Assembly (NCBI GenBank): GCA_964449275.1
Contig: CAYVAM010000059.1
Location: 1 to 21,830 of the forward strand
DNA: 21,830 nt
Source of the DNA: JAUVZF01 sp964449275
GTDB taxonomy: Bacteria; Planctomycetota; Phycisphaerae; FEN-1346
Reading direction: 5' to 3'
In this document: positions 14,901-21,830 of the stretch, one piece after another
How positions within the stretch are numbered: the first letter of the stretch is position 1
How the letters are laid out: every line of letters begins with the position of its first letter
Notes under the pieces: model-generated
What the model saw: the letters and a program-made list of their open reading frames with translations, nothing else
The model's database searches: none
What the model was told of the DNA's origin: nothing
Position numbers and translations under genes: made by a program

Positions 14901-15286
14901 GCTACCTGCTCTTCGCCGACGCCAACGACAACGAGCCCGTGCTGAGCGACGAGACGCGCGAGACGACAAAGGGATGGGGCTTCACGCGCAAGAAGCCCCC
15001 CCAGTGGCACCAGTGGACGCCCGTCCGCATCCGGGCGATGGTTCTGGCCGGCAAGCACCTCTTCGTCGCCGGTCCACCCGATGTCGTGGACCCGGACGAC
15101 CCCATGGCCGCCTTCGACGGCCGCAAGGGCGCCGTCCTCCGCGTTCTTTCAGCCGCCGATGGGCTCGTGCTGGCCGAACACAAACTGGATGCTCCACCCG
15201 TCTTCGATGGGCTCATTGCCGCCGGAGGACGGCTGTACGTTTCGACGATTGACGGCCGGTTGCTCTGCATGGGCAAGCGCAGGTAG
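11906..15286 (+). CDS. Exported methyltransferase-like/double PQQ-propeller protein, paralogue B
   Basis: A protein of 1126 aa with the family layout. The signal peptide (1-30) and adjoining codons are nearly identical in DNA to those of A. The methyltransferase-like domain (about 47-143) has motif I degraded to VVHLDCGDG: the first glycine is Asp. The rest follows the usual pattern (HGLDAR, DGKSLPYADDL, VLCPGGVACI). DQWTHFLHD leads into propeller 1, with the HHLRCYQSKA cassette (494-503) and GPCGYGIMPCNG...PHPCFCY. A Lys-rich insert lies near 386-411. Residues 591-635 are a repeat-encoded linker of seven-residue ISNPKSQ-type units. Propeller 2 starts at DWPTYRHDA (638). GAGGAGG (11893-11899) lies 6 nt before the ATG at 11906. 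A start 14 codons earlier would overlap the CAP gene and has no ribosome site. Function unknown. Confidence 0.88.
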   Translation: MAHVKASCACFVAVVSLAGLLVYGPETAQAATADEAKQILDATGVKGGLVVHLDCGDGKLTAALRASDRYLVHGLDARSENVAKARALIQSKGAYGPVSVEQFDGKSLPYADDLVNLVVSENLGQVGTDEILRVLCPGGVACIKTGGKWTTQRKPWPKTIDQWTHFLHDASNNAVARDTQVGPPRRIQWVCGPLWSRSHEYTSSLIAMVSAAGRIFYLFDEGLTGVTPASLPERWTLIARDAFNGVLLWRRRIGNWRAGQWKNFSLRGIPPSVPRLLVAEGDRVFFPLTLGAPVSILDAATGNVLATCKDTEAAQELRCLDGVLLVRKGKDGLLAFNSKTGKQLWQAKDNPQPQTLAAQDGKVVYMVAQAVACLDLKTGEELWRTSGEEASKPADDAAGKAPKKRKLVRKPATSLLLVHADRVLLAGRQALRAVALDTGKPLWTVKASLGGRGELFVAQGQAWRWDGRNIVGHDLATGKVKTTVNADDVFTPGHHLRCYQSKATQNYIITPWRGAEFISITGGEHTQNDWLRGPCGYGIMPCNGLLYAPPHPCFCYPGVKLTGFNALAPAAADAQTRPTTKRLERGPAFSEISNPKSQISNLKSQISNLKSQISNPKSDISNPKSQISNPKSEISKADWPTYRHDARRTGATGRDVPADVSLQWKVSLRGPLTPPVVAHDRVYVAAKDEHTLYALGVKDGGVVWQFIAGGRIDSPPTVCGRLILFGCTDGRVYCLRASDGALVWRFRAAPTEELIVALGQLESRWRVHGSVLVTGGVAYCTAGRSTYLDGGIRVFGLDPKTGKVLHEATLDTWARTREDAVNKPFVPGYHMEGARSDILVSEGGYIYMGQYKLDAKLAQQEAPYVVPGKNEKVKVLDLTGQPFVSADVAKTQPLEVHQRKWLENAARPLVAELRKKYGGFNIGHRRMGLRVFSTAGFLDDSWYNRTYWMYSTSWPGYYLAHRGAKTGQLLVVGPRKTYAVQAYPNRNMQSPLFTPGKKGYLLFADANDNEPVLSDETRETTKGWGFTRKKPPQWHQWTPVRIRAMVLAGKHLFVAGPPDVVDPDDPMAAFDGRKGAVLRVLSAADGLVLAEHKLDAPPVFDGLIAAGGRLYVSTIDGRLLCMGKRR
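13677..13810. repeat. In-frame 21-bp AT-rich tandem repeat inside paralogue B
   Basis: Six full units plus a partial one of a 21-bp sequence built from ATCTCAAAT-C/T-C/T-GAAATCT plus a variable triplet. They are read as ISN(P/L)KS(Q/D/E). The composition is about two-thirds A+T, while the flanking gene is strongly GC-rich. The unit length is a multiple of three, so reading frame is kept. It lies exactly between the two propeller domains. A single diverged unit (ISNPESEI) is at the same place in paralogue C. The same type of sequence is otherwise typical of non-coding repeats. Confidence 0.92.
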
Positions 15287-15308
15287 CACAGAGGCGAGAG
15301 GGACGGAT

Positions 15309-18300
15309 ATGCACACGCAGAACGCTTTGGGCTCGGCGCACAGGACGGCGGTGTTGGTCGTGGCACTCGCGGCGGGCGTCATCGGCCTTCCCGCCGGCGC
15401 GGTCGCGGCACCGGAAGAGGATGCCCAACAGATCCTTGAGGCCACCGGCGTCAAAGGCGGCCTGGTGGTGCACGTCGGCTGCGGCGACGGCACACTGACT
15501 TCCGCGCTGCACGCCGGCGACGCATACCTTGTGCACGGGCTGGACACCGACGCGGCCAACGTCGCCAAGGCCCGCGCGTACATCCGGTCGGCGGGAATCT
15601 ACGGGCCGGTCTCCGTGGACCAACTCCGCAGCAGTCGGCTGCCGTACGCGGAAAACCTTGCGAACCTGGTCGTGGCGGAGGATCTCGGCCGCGTCACGAT
15701 GGAGGAAGCGATGCGCGTGCTCGCTCCCGGCGGCGTCGCGTACGTGAAGAAAGGCGACACGTGGTCCAGAACGGTCAAGCCTCGCCCCAAGACGATTGAC
15801 GAGTGGACCCACTACCTTCACGACGCAAGCGGAAATGCGGTGGCCCACGATGCGGTGGTCGGGCCACCTCGTTACGTCCAGTGGATTGCCCGGCCGCAGC
15901 ATACGTTGAGCCACGAACACGTTCCGAGCATCAACGCCCTGGTCTCGGCCGGCGGACGGATCTTCTACATCGCCGACCAGGCGCCCATTACATCCATCCG
16001 CCGGCTTCCCAGATGGCACCTTGTCGCCCGCGATGCCTACAACGGGATTCTGCTCTGGAAGCGGCCGTTCAGTCCGTGGTTTCCCCATCTCGTCAACTGG
16101 GGCCAGACCCCCACCAAACTTCAGCGGAGGCTGGTCGCCGTTGGACAGCACGTCTACGTCACCCTCGGTCTCCATGCGCCGCTGAGCGCCGTGGACGCGA
16201 CGACGGGAGAGACGCTCAAGGTCTACGAACAGACTCGGGGCACGGAGGAAATCCTGTGTCACAAAGATGTCCTTCTCCTCGTCGTCCGAAGCGTCACGGA
16301 CGAGCGAACCGCCGAACGCGAAAAGTGGACACGGCTTGCGAGACAGAAGAAGTCCCCTCTGTATGCGAGAGAGACCGCGCAGCCGCTGGTCAATCGCTTC
16401 CGCGCGGTCGAGGCCAAGGCCGAGAAAGCGGTTCTCGCCCTCGATGCCGATACGGGGCGTTTGCTCTGGAGGAAGGCGGGTGCGGACGCCGCCGGACTCA
16501 GGCCCGTCACTCTGTGCGCCGACGGGGACCGGGTGTTCTATCAGAAAGGCAGGGACGTCGTCTGCCTCGACCTGAGGACGGGACGGAAACTCTGGTCCGC
16601 GACCTCGCCTTCTCTGCGTGTGGTGTGCGATAACACCATCGTCTGTGCCGGCGGTCAGACCGTAACGGCTCTGTCGGTGGAGACCGGAAAGACCCTGTGG
16701 ACCCAGCCCGCCTCGCTCTGCCAGATTCGCGACATGTTCGTTATCAACGGGTCGCTCTGGGTGGGCGGGTTCAAGCCATGGCAGGGCAGAACGCAGGGCA
16801 AGAGGGGACCTGCTTGGGGCCCGTACTTCGTGACGCAGCGCGATCTGGCCACGGGAAAGATGCTGAAACACATCGAGCCCGAGTGCCCGGGACACCATCA
16901 TCGATGCTGGAGAAACAAGGCCACAGACCGCTACATCCTCTCCGGAAGGCGAGGCGTCGAATTCGTCGATCTCGCGACCGGCGACGTCCTGTGGCACAGT
17001 TGGGTGCGGGGCGTCTGCCGGTATGGTGTGATGCCGTGCAACGGCCTTCTCTACGCGCCGCCCCATGCCTGTGGATGCTACATTGCGGCGAAACTGACCG
17101 GCTTCAATGCCCTCGCGCCCGCGTCCGCCAAGTCGCCGACGCGCAAGCCCGTTTCTGACAACGGCCGTTTGGAAAAAGGTCCGGCATACGGTTCTGCGAT
17201 TTCAAATCCCGAATCTGAGATTGCAGATGACGGCGACTGGCCCACCTATCGTCACGACGCCGGGCGAAGCGGCGGCACGCGGTCCCCGGTGCCCGTCGTC
17301 CTGCGCCGCAGGTGGCAGGCGGATGTCGGCGGAAAGATCACCAGTCCCACCGCCTGCGGGGGCAAGGTGTTCGTGGCCTCGGTCGACCAGCACAGGATCT
17401 GTGCCATGGACGCGGATTCCGGTGAACCGATGTGGCACTTCACGGCAGGCGCTCGCGTGGACTCGCCGCCGACACTGTACAAGAACCGCGCGATCTTCGG
17501 CTGCCGCGACGGGTACGTGTACAGTTTGCGAGCGTCGGACGGCGTCTTGGATTGGCGTCTGCGAGCGGCTCGCGGCGAGCGGCTCATAGCGGCGTGCGGC
17601 CAACTGGAATCCGCATCACCGGTGAACGGAAGCGTGCTCGTCCAGGACGGCGCGGCGTGTTTCACGGCGGGCCGATCCTCCTATCTCGACGGTGGGATCG
17701 ACCTCTATCGAATTGAGCCCGAAACCGGCAAGACTCTATCGAGGACGCCGATCTACAGTCCCGACCCTGAGACGGGCAAACAGCCCGAGCAGTACGGGCC
17801 CGCCTACATGCCCGGAGCGCTCGGCGAGATCCTCACGGGTGACGACCAACACGTCTACTTGCGGGACATGGTCTTCGATGCCCGCGGCGGCAGGCAGCCG
17901 AAGGGAAATCCCCACTTGCTCACGCTGACCGGTTTCCTGGACGGCTCGTGGCCTCACCGCTCCTACTGGATCTTCGGCACACGCTGTTCCATCTCAACCG
18001 GTTGCAGCGGACGCGACAGGAATCTCATCTCCGGAAGGTTGCTCGTCTTTGATAAGTCGATGATCTACGGGTACGGACGCGCGAAGATCCATTGGTCAAA
18101 CCAACTGCAAGACGGACCGTACCGGCTGTTTGCCCTGAACCTCGGCGAGGGAACACAGCAGTGGGCCAAGCCCGTGGCGATCCAGGTCCGGGCGATGGTC
18201 CTGGCGGAGAACGTGCTGTTCGTGGCCGGCCCACCCGCCGACGCAGCCGATGGGCCGCAACCACGTGACGAAAAACAGGCAGCGCTGCTCGTGGCCCTCT

Positions 18301-18437
18301 CGGCCTCTGACGGGACCGAAATGGCGCGGTACCGACTCGGTTCGTCGCCCGTCTTTGACGGCATGGCCGCCGCCTGGGGCCGGCTTTACCTCTCGACCAC
18401 CGACGGCAAACTCCTGTGTATGAGCAAGGCCAAATGA
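15309..18437 (+). CDS. Exported methyltransferase-like/double PQQ-propeller protein, paralogue C
   Basis: A protein of 1042 aa. The signal peptide is about 1-34 (core TAVLVVALAAGVIGL, AVA-AP cleavage). The methyltransferase-like domain (about 49-146) has VVHVGCGDG, HGLDTD, SSRLPYAENLANLVVAEDL and VLAPGGVAYV. DEWTHYLHD introduces propeller 1, which holds HHHRCWRNKA (529-538) and GVCRYGVMPCNG...PHACGCY. A charged, probably helical insert lies near 330-374 (ERTAEREKWTRLARQKK and following). A short linker contains one ISNPESEI unit, then propeller 2 begins at DWPTYRHDA (643). FLDGSWPHRSYW matches a motif in all four copies. The ATG at 15309 lies 22 nt after B; its ribosome site (GAGAGGGA) is weak, so translation may depend on B. 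A frame opening at 15081 overlaps B and was rejected. Confidence 0.87.
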   Translation: MHTQNALGSAHRTAVLVVALAAGVIGLPAGAVAAPEEDAQQILEATGVKGGLVVHVGCGDGTLTSALHAGDAYLVHGLDTDAANVAKARAYIRSAGIYGPVSVDQLRSSRLPYAENLANLVVAEDLGRVTMEEAMRVLAPGGVAYVKKGDTWSRTVKPRPKTIDEWTHYLHDASGNAVAHDAVVGPPRYVQWIARPQHTLSHEHVPSINALVSAGGRIFYIADQAPITSIRRLPRWHLVARDAYNGILLWKRPFSPWFPHLVNWGQTPTKLQRRLVAVGQHVYVTLGLHAPLSAVDATTGETLKVYEQTRGTEEILCHKDVLLLVVRSVTDERTAEREKWTRLARQKKSPLYARETAQPLVNRFRAVEAKAEKAVLALDADTGRLLWRKAGADAAGLRPVTLCADGDRVFYQKGRDVVCLDLRTGRKLWSATSPSLRVVCDNTIVCAGGQTVTALSVETGKTLWTQPASLCQIRDMFVINGSLWVGGFKPWQGRTQGKRGPAWGPYFVTQRDLATGKMLKHIEPECPGHHHRCWRNKATDRYILSGRRGVEFVDLATGDVLWHSWVRGVCRYGVMPCNGLLYAPPHACGCYIAAKLTGFNALAPASAKSPTRKPVSDNGRLEKGPAYGSAISNPESEIADDGDWPTYRHDAGRSGGTRSPVPVVLRRRWQADVGGKITSPTACGGKVFVASVDQHRICAMDADSGEPMWHFTAGARVDSPPTLYKNRAIFGCRDGYVYSLRASDGVLDWRLRAARGERLIAACGQLESASPVNGSVLVQDGAACFTAGRSSYLDGGIDLYRIEPETGKTLSRTPIYSPDPETGKQPEQYGPAYMPGALGEILTGDDQHVYLRDMVFDARGGRQPKGNPHLLTLTGFLDGSWPHRSYWIFGTRCSISTGCSGRDRNLISGRLLVFDKSMIYGYGRAKIHWSNQLQDGPYRLFALNLGEGTQQWAKPVAIQVRAMVLAENVLFVAGPPADAADGPQPRDEKQAALLVALSASDGTEMARYRLGSSPVFDGMAAAWGRLYLSTTDGKLLCMSKAK

Positions 18438-21400
18438 GTGAAAGGGACATGATCGTGAAAACCCAAAGGCTGTCGGCAAGTTGTGCTTACTGGCTGGCTC
18501 TTCTCTGGCTTCTCGGAGGGCCGGCCTCCATCTTTGGGGGCGAGGCGCCTGCCTCCGACACTGAGAAGGAACAAGCGCGGCAGATCCTCAAGACATCCGG
18601 CGCCAGGGGCGGCCTCATCGTCCATCTCGGCTGCGGCAGCGGCCAACTGACCGCCGCCTTGCATGCCGGCGACAGTTTCCTGGTTCACGGACTGGATGCC
18701 GATGCGACGAACGTCGAGAAGGCCCGCGAGCGTTTCCGCTCCCTCGGCCTCCTCGGCAAGGTGACCGCCGACCACTGGACGCAGAACGCCCTGCCCTATG
18801 CCGACAACCTGGTCAACCTCATCGTCGCCGAAGACCTCGGTCCCGGCGCGCCGGGAATGGACGAGGTGCTGCGCGTCCTGTGCCCCGACGGCGTCGCCTA
18901 CGTCAAGACGGGCGGGAAATGGACGAAAACCGTCAAGCCGCGGCCGAAGGCCATCGACGAATGGACACACTTCCTGCACGGCCCGGACAACAACGCCGTC
19001 TCCCGCGACACCGTGGTAGGACCGCCGCATCGCATGCAGTGGGTCGGCGGACCGCGGTGGGCACGCAGCCACGACCACATGGCGAGCGTCAGCGCGGTCG
19101 TGTCGTCGGCCGGCCGGATCTTCTACATCGTGGATGAGGGCCCCATTGCAGCGGTGGTGGCGCCACCCAAGTGGTCGCTGGTGGCGCGCGACGCCTTCAA
19201 CGGCGTGGTGCTGTGGAAGCGGCCGATCCGCGTGTGGGAGTGGCACCTGCGCGGCTTCCGCAGCGGCCCGCCCCAGATCGCGCGGCGGCTCGTCGCCGGC
19301 GGCGACACGGTCTACGCCACGTTGGGCTACGGCCAACCGGTCGCCGCCCTCGACGCCGCCACCGGCCAGACCCGCAAGACCTACCAGGGTACCGACGGCG
19401 CCGAGGAGATCATCCTCCACGATGGCAGGCTCTTCGTGGTGGCCTGTGACGTGGATGCCGCCAAGGCCGCCGAGCAGGCGAAGCGCCGCCGCGCTGCCGA
19501 GATCCGCCGCCAGCGGCCGGACTATCCGCTCGACGTGCCGACCAAGCGCATCGTGGCGCTCGAGGCCGCCAGTGGCCGCCTCCTCTGGAAGAAGGCCGAT
19601 GCCGACACCGCCGAACTCATGCCCACCACCCTGGCCCTCAGCGACGGCCGTCTGTTCTTTCAGAGCACCGATAAGGTGATCTGCCTGGCTGCCGCGACGG
19701 GCAAGGAGATATGGCGGGCCGACCGGCCCGCGAGCCTGGTCCGTCCCGCGTGGTCGGCCCCCACGCTGGTCGTCTGCGATGGCGTTGTCCTCTCGGGCGA
19801 CCGGGCCGCCACCGACAAGGGCGCGGACTCGGGCAGCATGAAGGTACAGTGGATGGTCGGCAGCGCCGGCGGCCGGGCGCCCGTGGGCGACCTCATCGCC
19901 TACTCGGCCGAGACCGGCCGGCGGCTGTGGACCGGCAAGGCCCGCGAGTGCTACAACGCCCCTGCGGACGTGCTTGTGGTCGACGGGTTGGTGTGGACCG
20001 GCAGCCTCGTGCGAGCCTCCGACCCCGGCATCACCGAAGGGCTCGACCTGCGAACCGGCGAGGTGAAGAAGAAGCGGCCGAAGGACCAGACGTTCTTCGC
20101 CTGCGGCATGAGCCATCATCGCTGCCATCGCAACAAGGCCACCAGCCGCTACCTGGTGCTCGGACGCTCGGGCGTGGAGTTCATCGAACTCGCCTCGGGC
20201 AGGGGTATCCCCAACCACTGGGTGCGTGGCGGCTGCCAGTACGGGGTGATGCCCTGCAACGGCCTGCTTTACACCCCGTCGCACTCGTGCGCCTGCTTCA
20301 TCGAGTCGAAGATCGACGGTTTCAACTGTTTGGCCCCAAAGGGGGAGGCGCCCGTCTCCTCGGCCGCGCCGCGCCTTGAGAAAGGTCCTGCCTATGGAGA
20401 AGTCGGCGCCCGGCAGGCGCCGGGCGGCGGGGCTGACGGATGGCCGACGTACCGGCACGACCCGGCTCGCAGCGGGTGCACGAAGACCGCCGTGCCGGTG
20501 GCGCTGAAGCCGGTGTGGCAAACCCAGGTCAGCAACCGCCTCTCGGCGCCGGTGGTCGCGGACGGCAAGGTGCTGGTCGCTGCCGTGGACACCCACACGA
20601 TCCACGCGCTCGATGCGGCAGACGGCAAGCCGGCGTGGAGTTTTATCGCCGGTGGCCGCATCGACAGCCCGCCGACAGTGTACGGGGGCACGGTGCTGTT
20701 CGGCGCGGCCGACGGCTGGGTGTACTGCCTGCGTGCGGCCGACGGGGCGCTCATCTGGCGGTTCCGCGCCGCGCCCGCAGACCGCCGGATCGTGGCCTAC
20801 GGCCAACTCGAATCCGTCTGGCCCGTGCCCGGCACCGTGCTCGTCCGCGACGGCGAGGCGTGGTGTGCCGCCGGCCGCTCCTCGTATCTCGACGGAGGCA
20901 TGACCGTAGTGCGGCTCGAGGCGAAGACGGGCAAACTGCTGTCCGAGACGTGCATCAACAGCCGCGACCCGAAGACCGGCTACCAGGTGAAGGGCGCCAC
21001 CCGCGGCACCAACCTGCCCGGGGCGTTGCCCGACATTCTCTCGACCGACGGCACGTCCGTCTTCATGCGGCATCAACGGTTCGATGCCCAAGGCAAGCGG
21101 CAAGAACCCGACGTGCCCCACCTGTTCAGCCCGGCCGGCTTCCTGGAGGATCAGTGGTGGCACCGCAACTACTGGCTGGTCGGCACGCGTATGGGGACGA
21201 ACTACGGCGGGTGGCCCCGCTCCGCCGCCCAGGCGCCTGCCGGCCGCCTGCTCGTGGTGGACGGAAGCACGGTCTGCGGCTTCGGCCGCGACCTTTACAT
21301 CCACCACGGCAGTCACATCGGGATCGACGGCGCTTCGATCTACCATTTCCGCAAGGGCGAGCAACGCTGGACCCGCTACCGCCTGTTCGCCGTCACCTGG

Positions 21401-21775
21401 GACAAAGAGACAGGCAACAGGAAGAAGCCGCGCAAGCAGGTCCGCTGGGCACAGCCCGTCCCGTTCTTCGTGCGTGCCATGGTGCTGGCCGACCAAACCC
21501 TGTTCGTGGCCGGCCCGCCCAACCCGCTGTCGGGCGAGGAGGCCCGCGACGTGGGGTCGGGTGCCGAGAAGATCGAGCGTCTGACGAATCTGGACGCCGC
21601 ATTCCACGCAGGGACGGGGGCGGCCCTGTGGGCCGTGTCGGTTGCCGACGGCAGGAAACTCGCCGAGTACGATCTGGAGCACCTGCCTGTTTTCGACGGT
21701 ATGGCCGCCGCCCACGGGAGATTATACCTCTCGATGGAAGGCGGGAAGGTGTTCTGCATCGGAGCCAAACCATAA
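18434..21775 (+). CDS. Exported methyltransferase-like/double PQQ-propeller protein, paralogue D
   Basis: A protein of 1113 aa. The ATG at 18434 overlaps the TGA of C in an ATGA junction, which indicates translational coupling; Met6 (18449) is a possible alternative. The signal peptide (to about residue 36) has the core YWLALLWLLGGPA. The methyltransferase-like domain (about 59-160) shows IVHLGCGSG, HGLDAD, NALPYADNLVNLIVAEDL and VLCPDGVAYV. DEWTHFLHG leads to propeller 1 with SHHRCHRNKA (560-569) and GGCQYGVMPCNG...SHSCACF. An Ala/Arg-rich probable helix (AAEQAKRRRAAEIRRQRP) is inserted near 343-363. Propeller 2 begins at GWPTYRHD (669) and includes FLEDQWWHRNYW. The linker before it is encoded by an inverted repeat (20404-20422). 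This is the last gene of the operon in view; no T-rich terminator is visible before the window ends. Confidence 0.88.
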   Translation: MSERDMIVKTQRLSASCAYWLALLWLLGGPASIFGGEAPASDTEKEQARQILKTSGARGGLIVHLGCGSGQLTAALHAGDSFLVHGLDADATNVEKARERFRSLGLLGKVTADHWTQNALPYADNLVNLIVAEDLGPGAPGMDEVLRVLCPDGVAYVKTGGKWTKTVKPRPKAIDEWTHFLHGPDNNAVSRDTVVGPPHRMQWVGGPRWARSHDHMASVSAVVSSAGRIFYIVDEGPIAAVVAPPKWSLVARDAFNGVVLWKRPIRVWEWHLRGFRSGPPQIARRLVAGGDTVYATLGYGQPVAALDAATGQTRKTYQGTDGAEEIILHDGRLFVVACDVDAAKAAEQAKRRRAAEIRRQRPDYPLDVPTKRIVALEAASGRLLWKKADADTAELMPTTLALSDGRLFFQSTDKVICLAAATGKEIWRADRPASLVRPAWSAPTLVVCDGVVLSGDRAATDKGADSGSMKVQWMVGSAGGRAPVGDLIAYSAETGRRLWTGKARECYNAPADVLVVDGLVWTGSLVRASDPGITEGLDLRTGEVKKKRPKDQTFFACGMSHHRCHRNKATSRYLVLGRSGVEFIELASGRGIPNHWVRGGCQYGVMPCNGLLYTPSHSCACFIESKIDGFNCLAPKGEAPVSSAAPRLEKGPAYGEVGARQAPGGGADGWPTYRHDPARSGCTKTAVPVALKPVWQTQVSNRLSAPVVADGKVLVAAVDTHTIHALDAADGKPAWSFIAGGRIDSPPTVYGGTVLFGAADGWVYCLRAADGALIWRFRAAPADRRIVAYGQLESVWPVPGTVLVRDGEAWCAAGRSSYLDGGMTVVRLEAKTGKLLSETCINSRDPKTGYQVKGATRGTNLPGALPDILSTDGTSVFMRHQRFDAQGKRQEPDVPHLFSPAGFLEDQWWHRNYWLVGTRMGTNYGGWPRSAAQAPAGRLLVVDGSTVCGFGRDLYIHHGSHIGIDGASIYHFRKGEQRWTRYRLFAVTWDKETGNRKKPRKQVRWAQPVPFFVRAMVLADQTLFVAGPPNPLSGEEARDVGSGAEKIERLTNLDAAFHAGTGAALWAVSVADGRKLAEYDLEHLPVFDGMAAAHGRLYLSMEGGKVFCIGAKP

Positions 21776-21781
21776 ACGTAC

Positions 21782-21830
21782 GTGTTTAGCGTGTCATTCC
21801 GAGCGAGCGAAGCGAGTCGAGTCCCGGCGC
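21782..21830. repeat. Dispersed repeat, second copy, cut by the window end
   Basis: It begins with the same GTGTTTAGCGTG as 1672-1683 and continues TCATTCCGAGCGAGCG, the same repeat type as the element at 1672-1795. Only one end is visible. It starts 6 nt after the stop codon of paralogue D. The two copies lie outside the main gene blocks. Confidence 0.6.

Noticed and set aside
15213..17066. A 617-codon open frame on the - strand opposite paralogue C
   Set aside because: Same reasoning: a shadow of C, with no recognisable protein features.
18386..21715. A long open frame of about 1100 codons on the - strand, opposite paralogue D
   Set aside because: It mirrors D, which has a signal peptide, methyltransferase motifs and propeller blades. 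The antisense product is Arg/Gly/His-rich with no motif. Long antisense frames are expected in GC-rich codon usage.

Overview
The window is GC-rich and densely coded. The gene content suggests a member of the Planctomycetota (Phycisphaerae-like) or a neighbouring PVC lineage. The reasons are a run of small secreted proteins with PEP-CTERM sorting tails, very large exported PQQ-like beta-propeller proteins of the kind common in that phylum, and many short dispersed hairpin repeats between genes. No rRNA, tRNA, transposase or phylogenetic marker is present, so the placement rests on gene style only.

Layout. Positions 1-611 hold mostly repeats and a possible structured leader, with one doubtful small ORF. 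Positions 612-4196 hold four consecutive PEP-CTERM proteins on the + strand. Three of them share near-identical signal-peptide DNA, all four share the C-terminal sorting module, and the middle domains are unrelated (one looks cohesin-like). A strong intrinsic terminator at 4405-4438 ends this block. A sigma70-like promoter (4501-4529) then precedes the first of four giant paralogues (A, 4604-7786). Next come an exported alpha/beta-hydrolase-like protein (7927-9195), a double-hairpin repeat, and an NadE-like ATP pyrophosphatase on the - strand (9312-10316). A divergent promoter region leads into a tight + strand operon: a secreted CAP/SCP-domain protein (10672-11892) followed by paralogues B (11906-15286), C (15309-18437) and D (18434-21775). 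The spacings are 13 nt, 22 nt and a 4-nt ATGA overlap.

The main point of interest is the A-D family. Each protein of about 1040-1130 aa carries a Sec-type signal peptide, then a recognisable class I (Rossmann) methyltransferase-like domain, a conserved WTHxLH linker, and two BamB/PQQ-like beta-propellers. The first propeller contains an invariant His/Cys cassette. A SAM-type methyltransferase fold outside the cytoplasm is unexpected, and motif I is altered in the same way in all four. The joint between the propellers has taken up intergenic-type repeat DNA as coding sequence, most clearly in B, where six 21-bp AT-rich units are read in frame.

Together the genes look like a cell-envelope or secreted module: surface proteins for exosortase sorting, a secreted CAP protein, an exported hydrolase and a family of exported Rossmann/double-propeller proteins. 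What it acts on cannot be read from the sequence. No exosortase, sulfatase, sensor kinase or transporter lies in the window.
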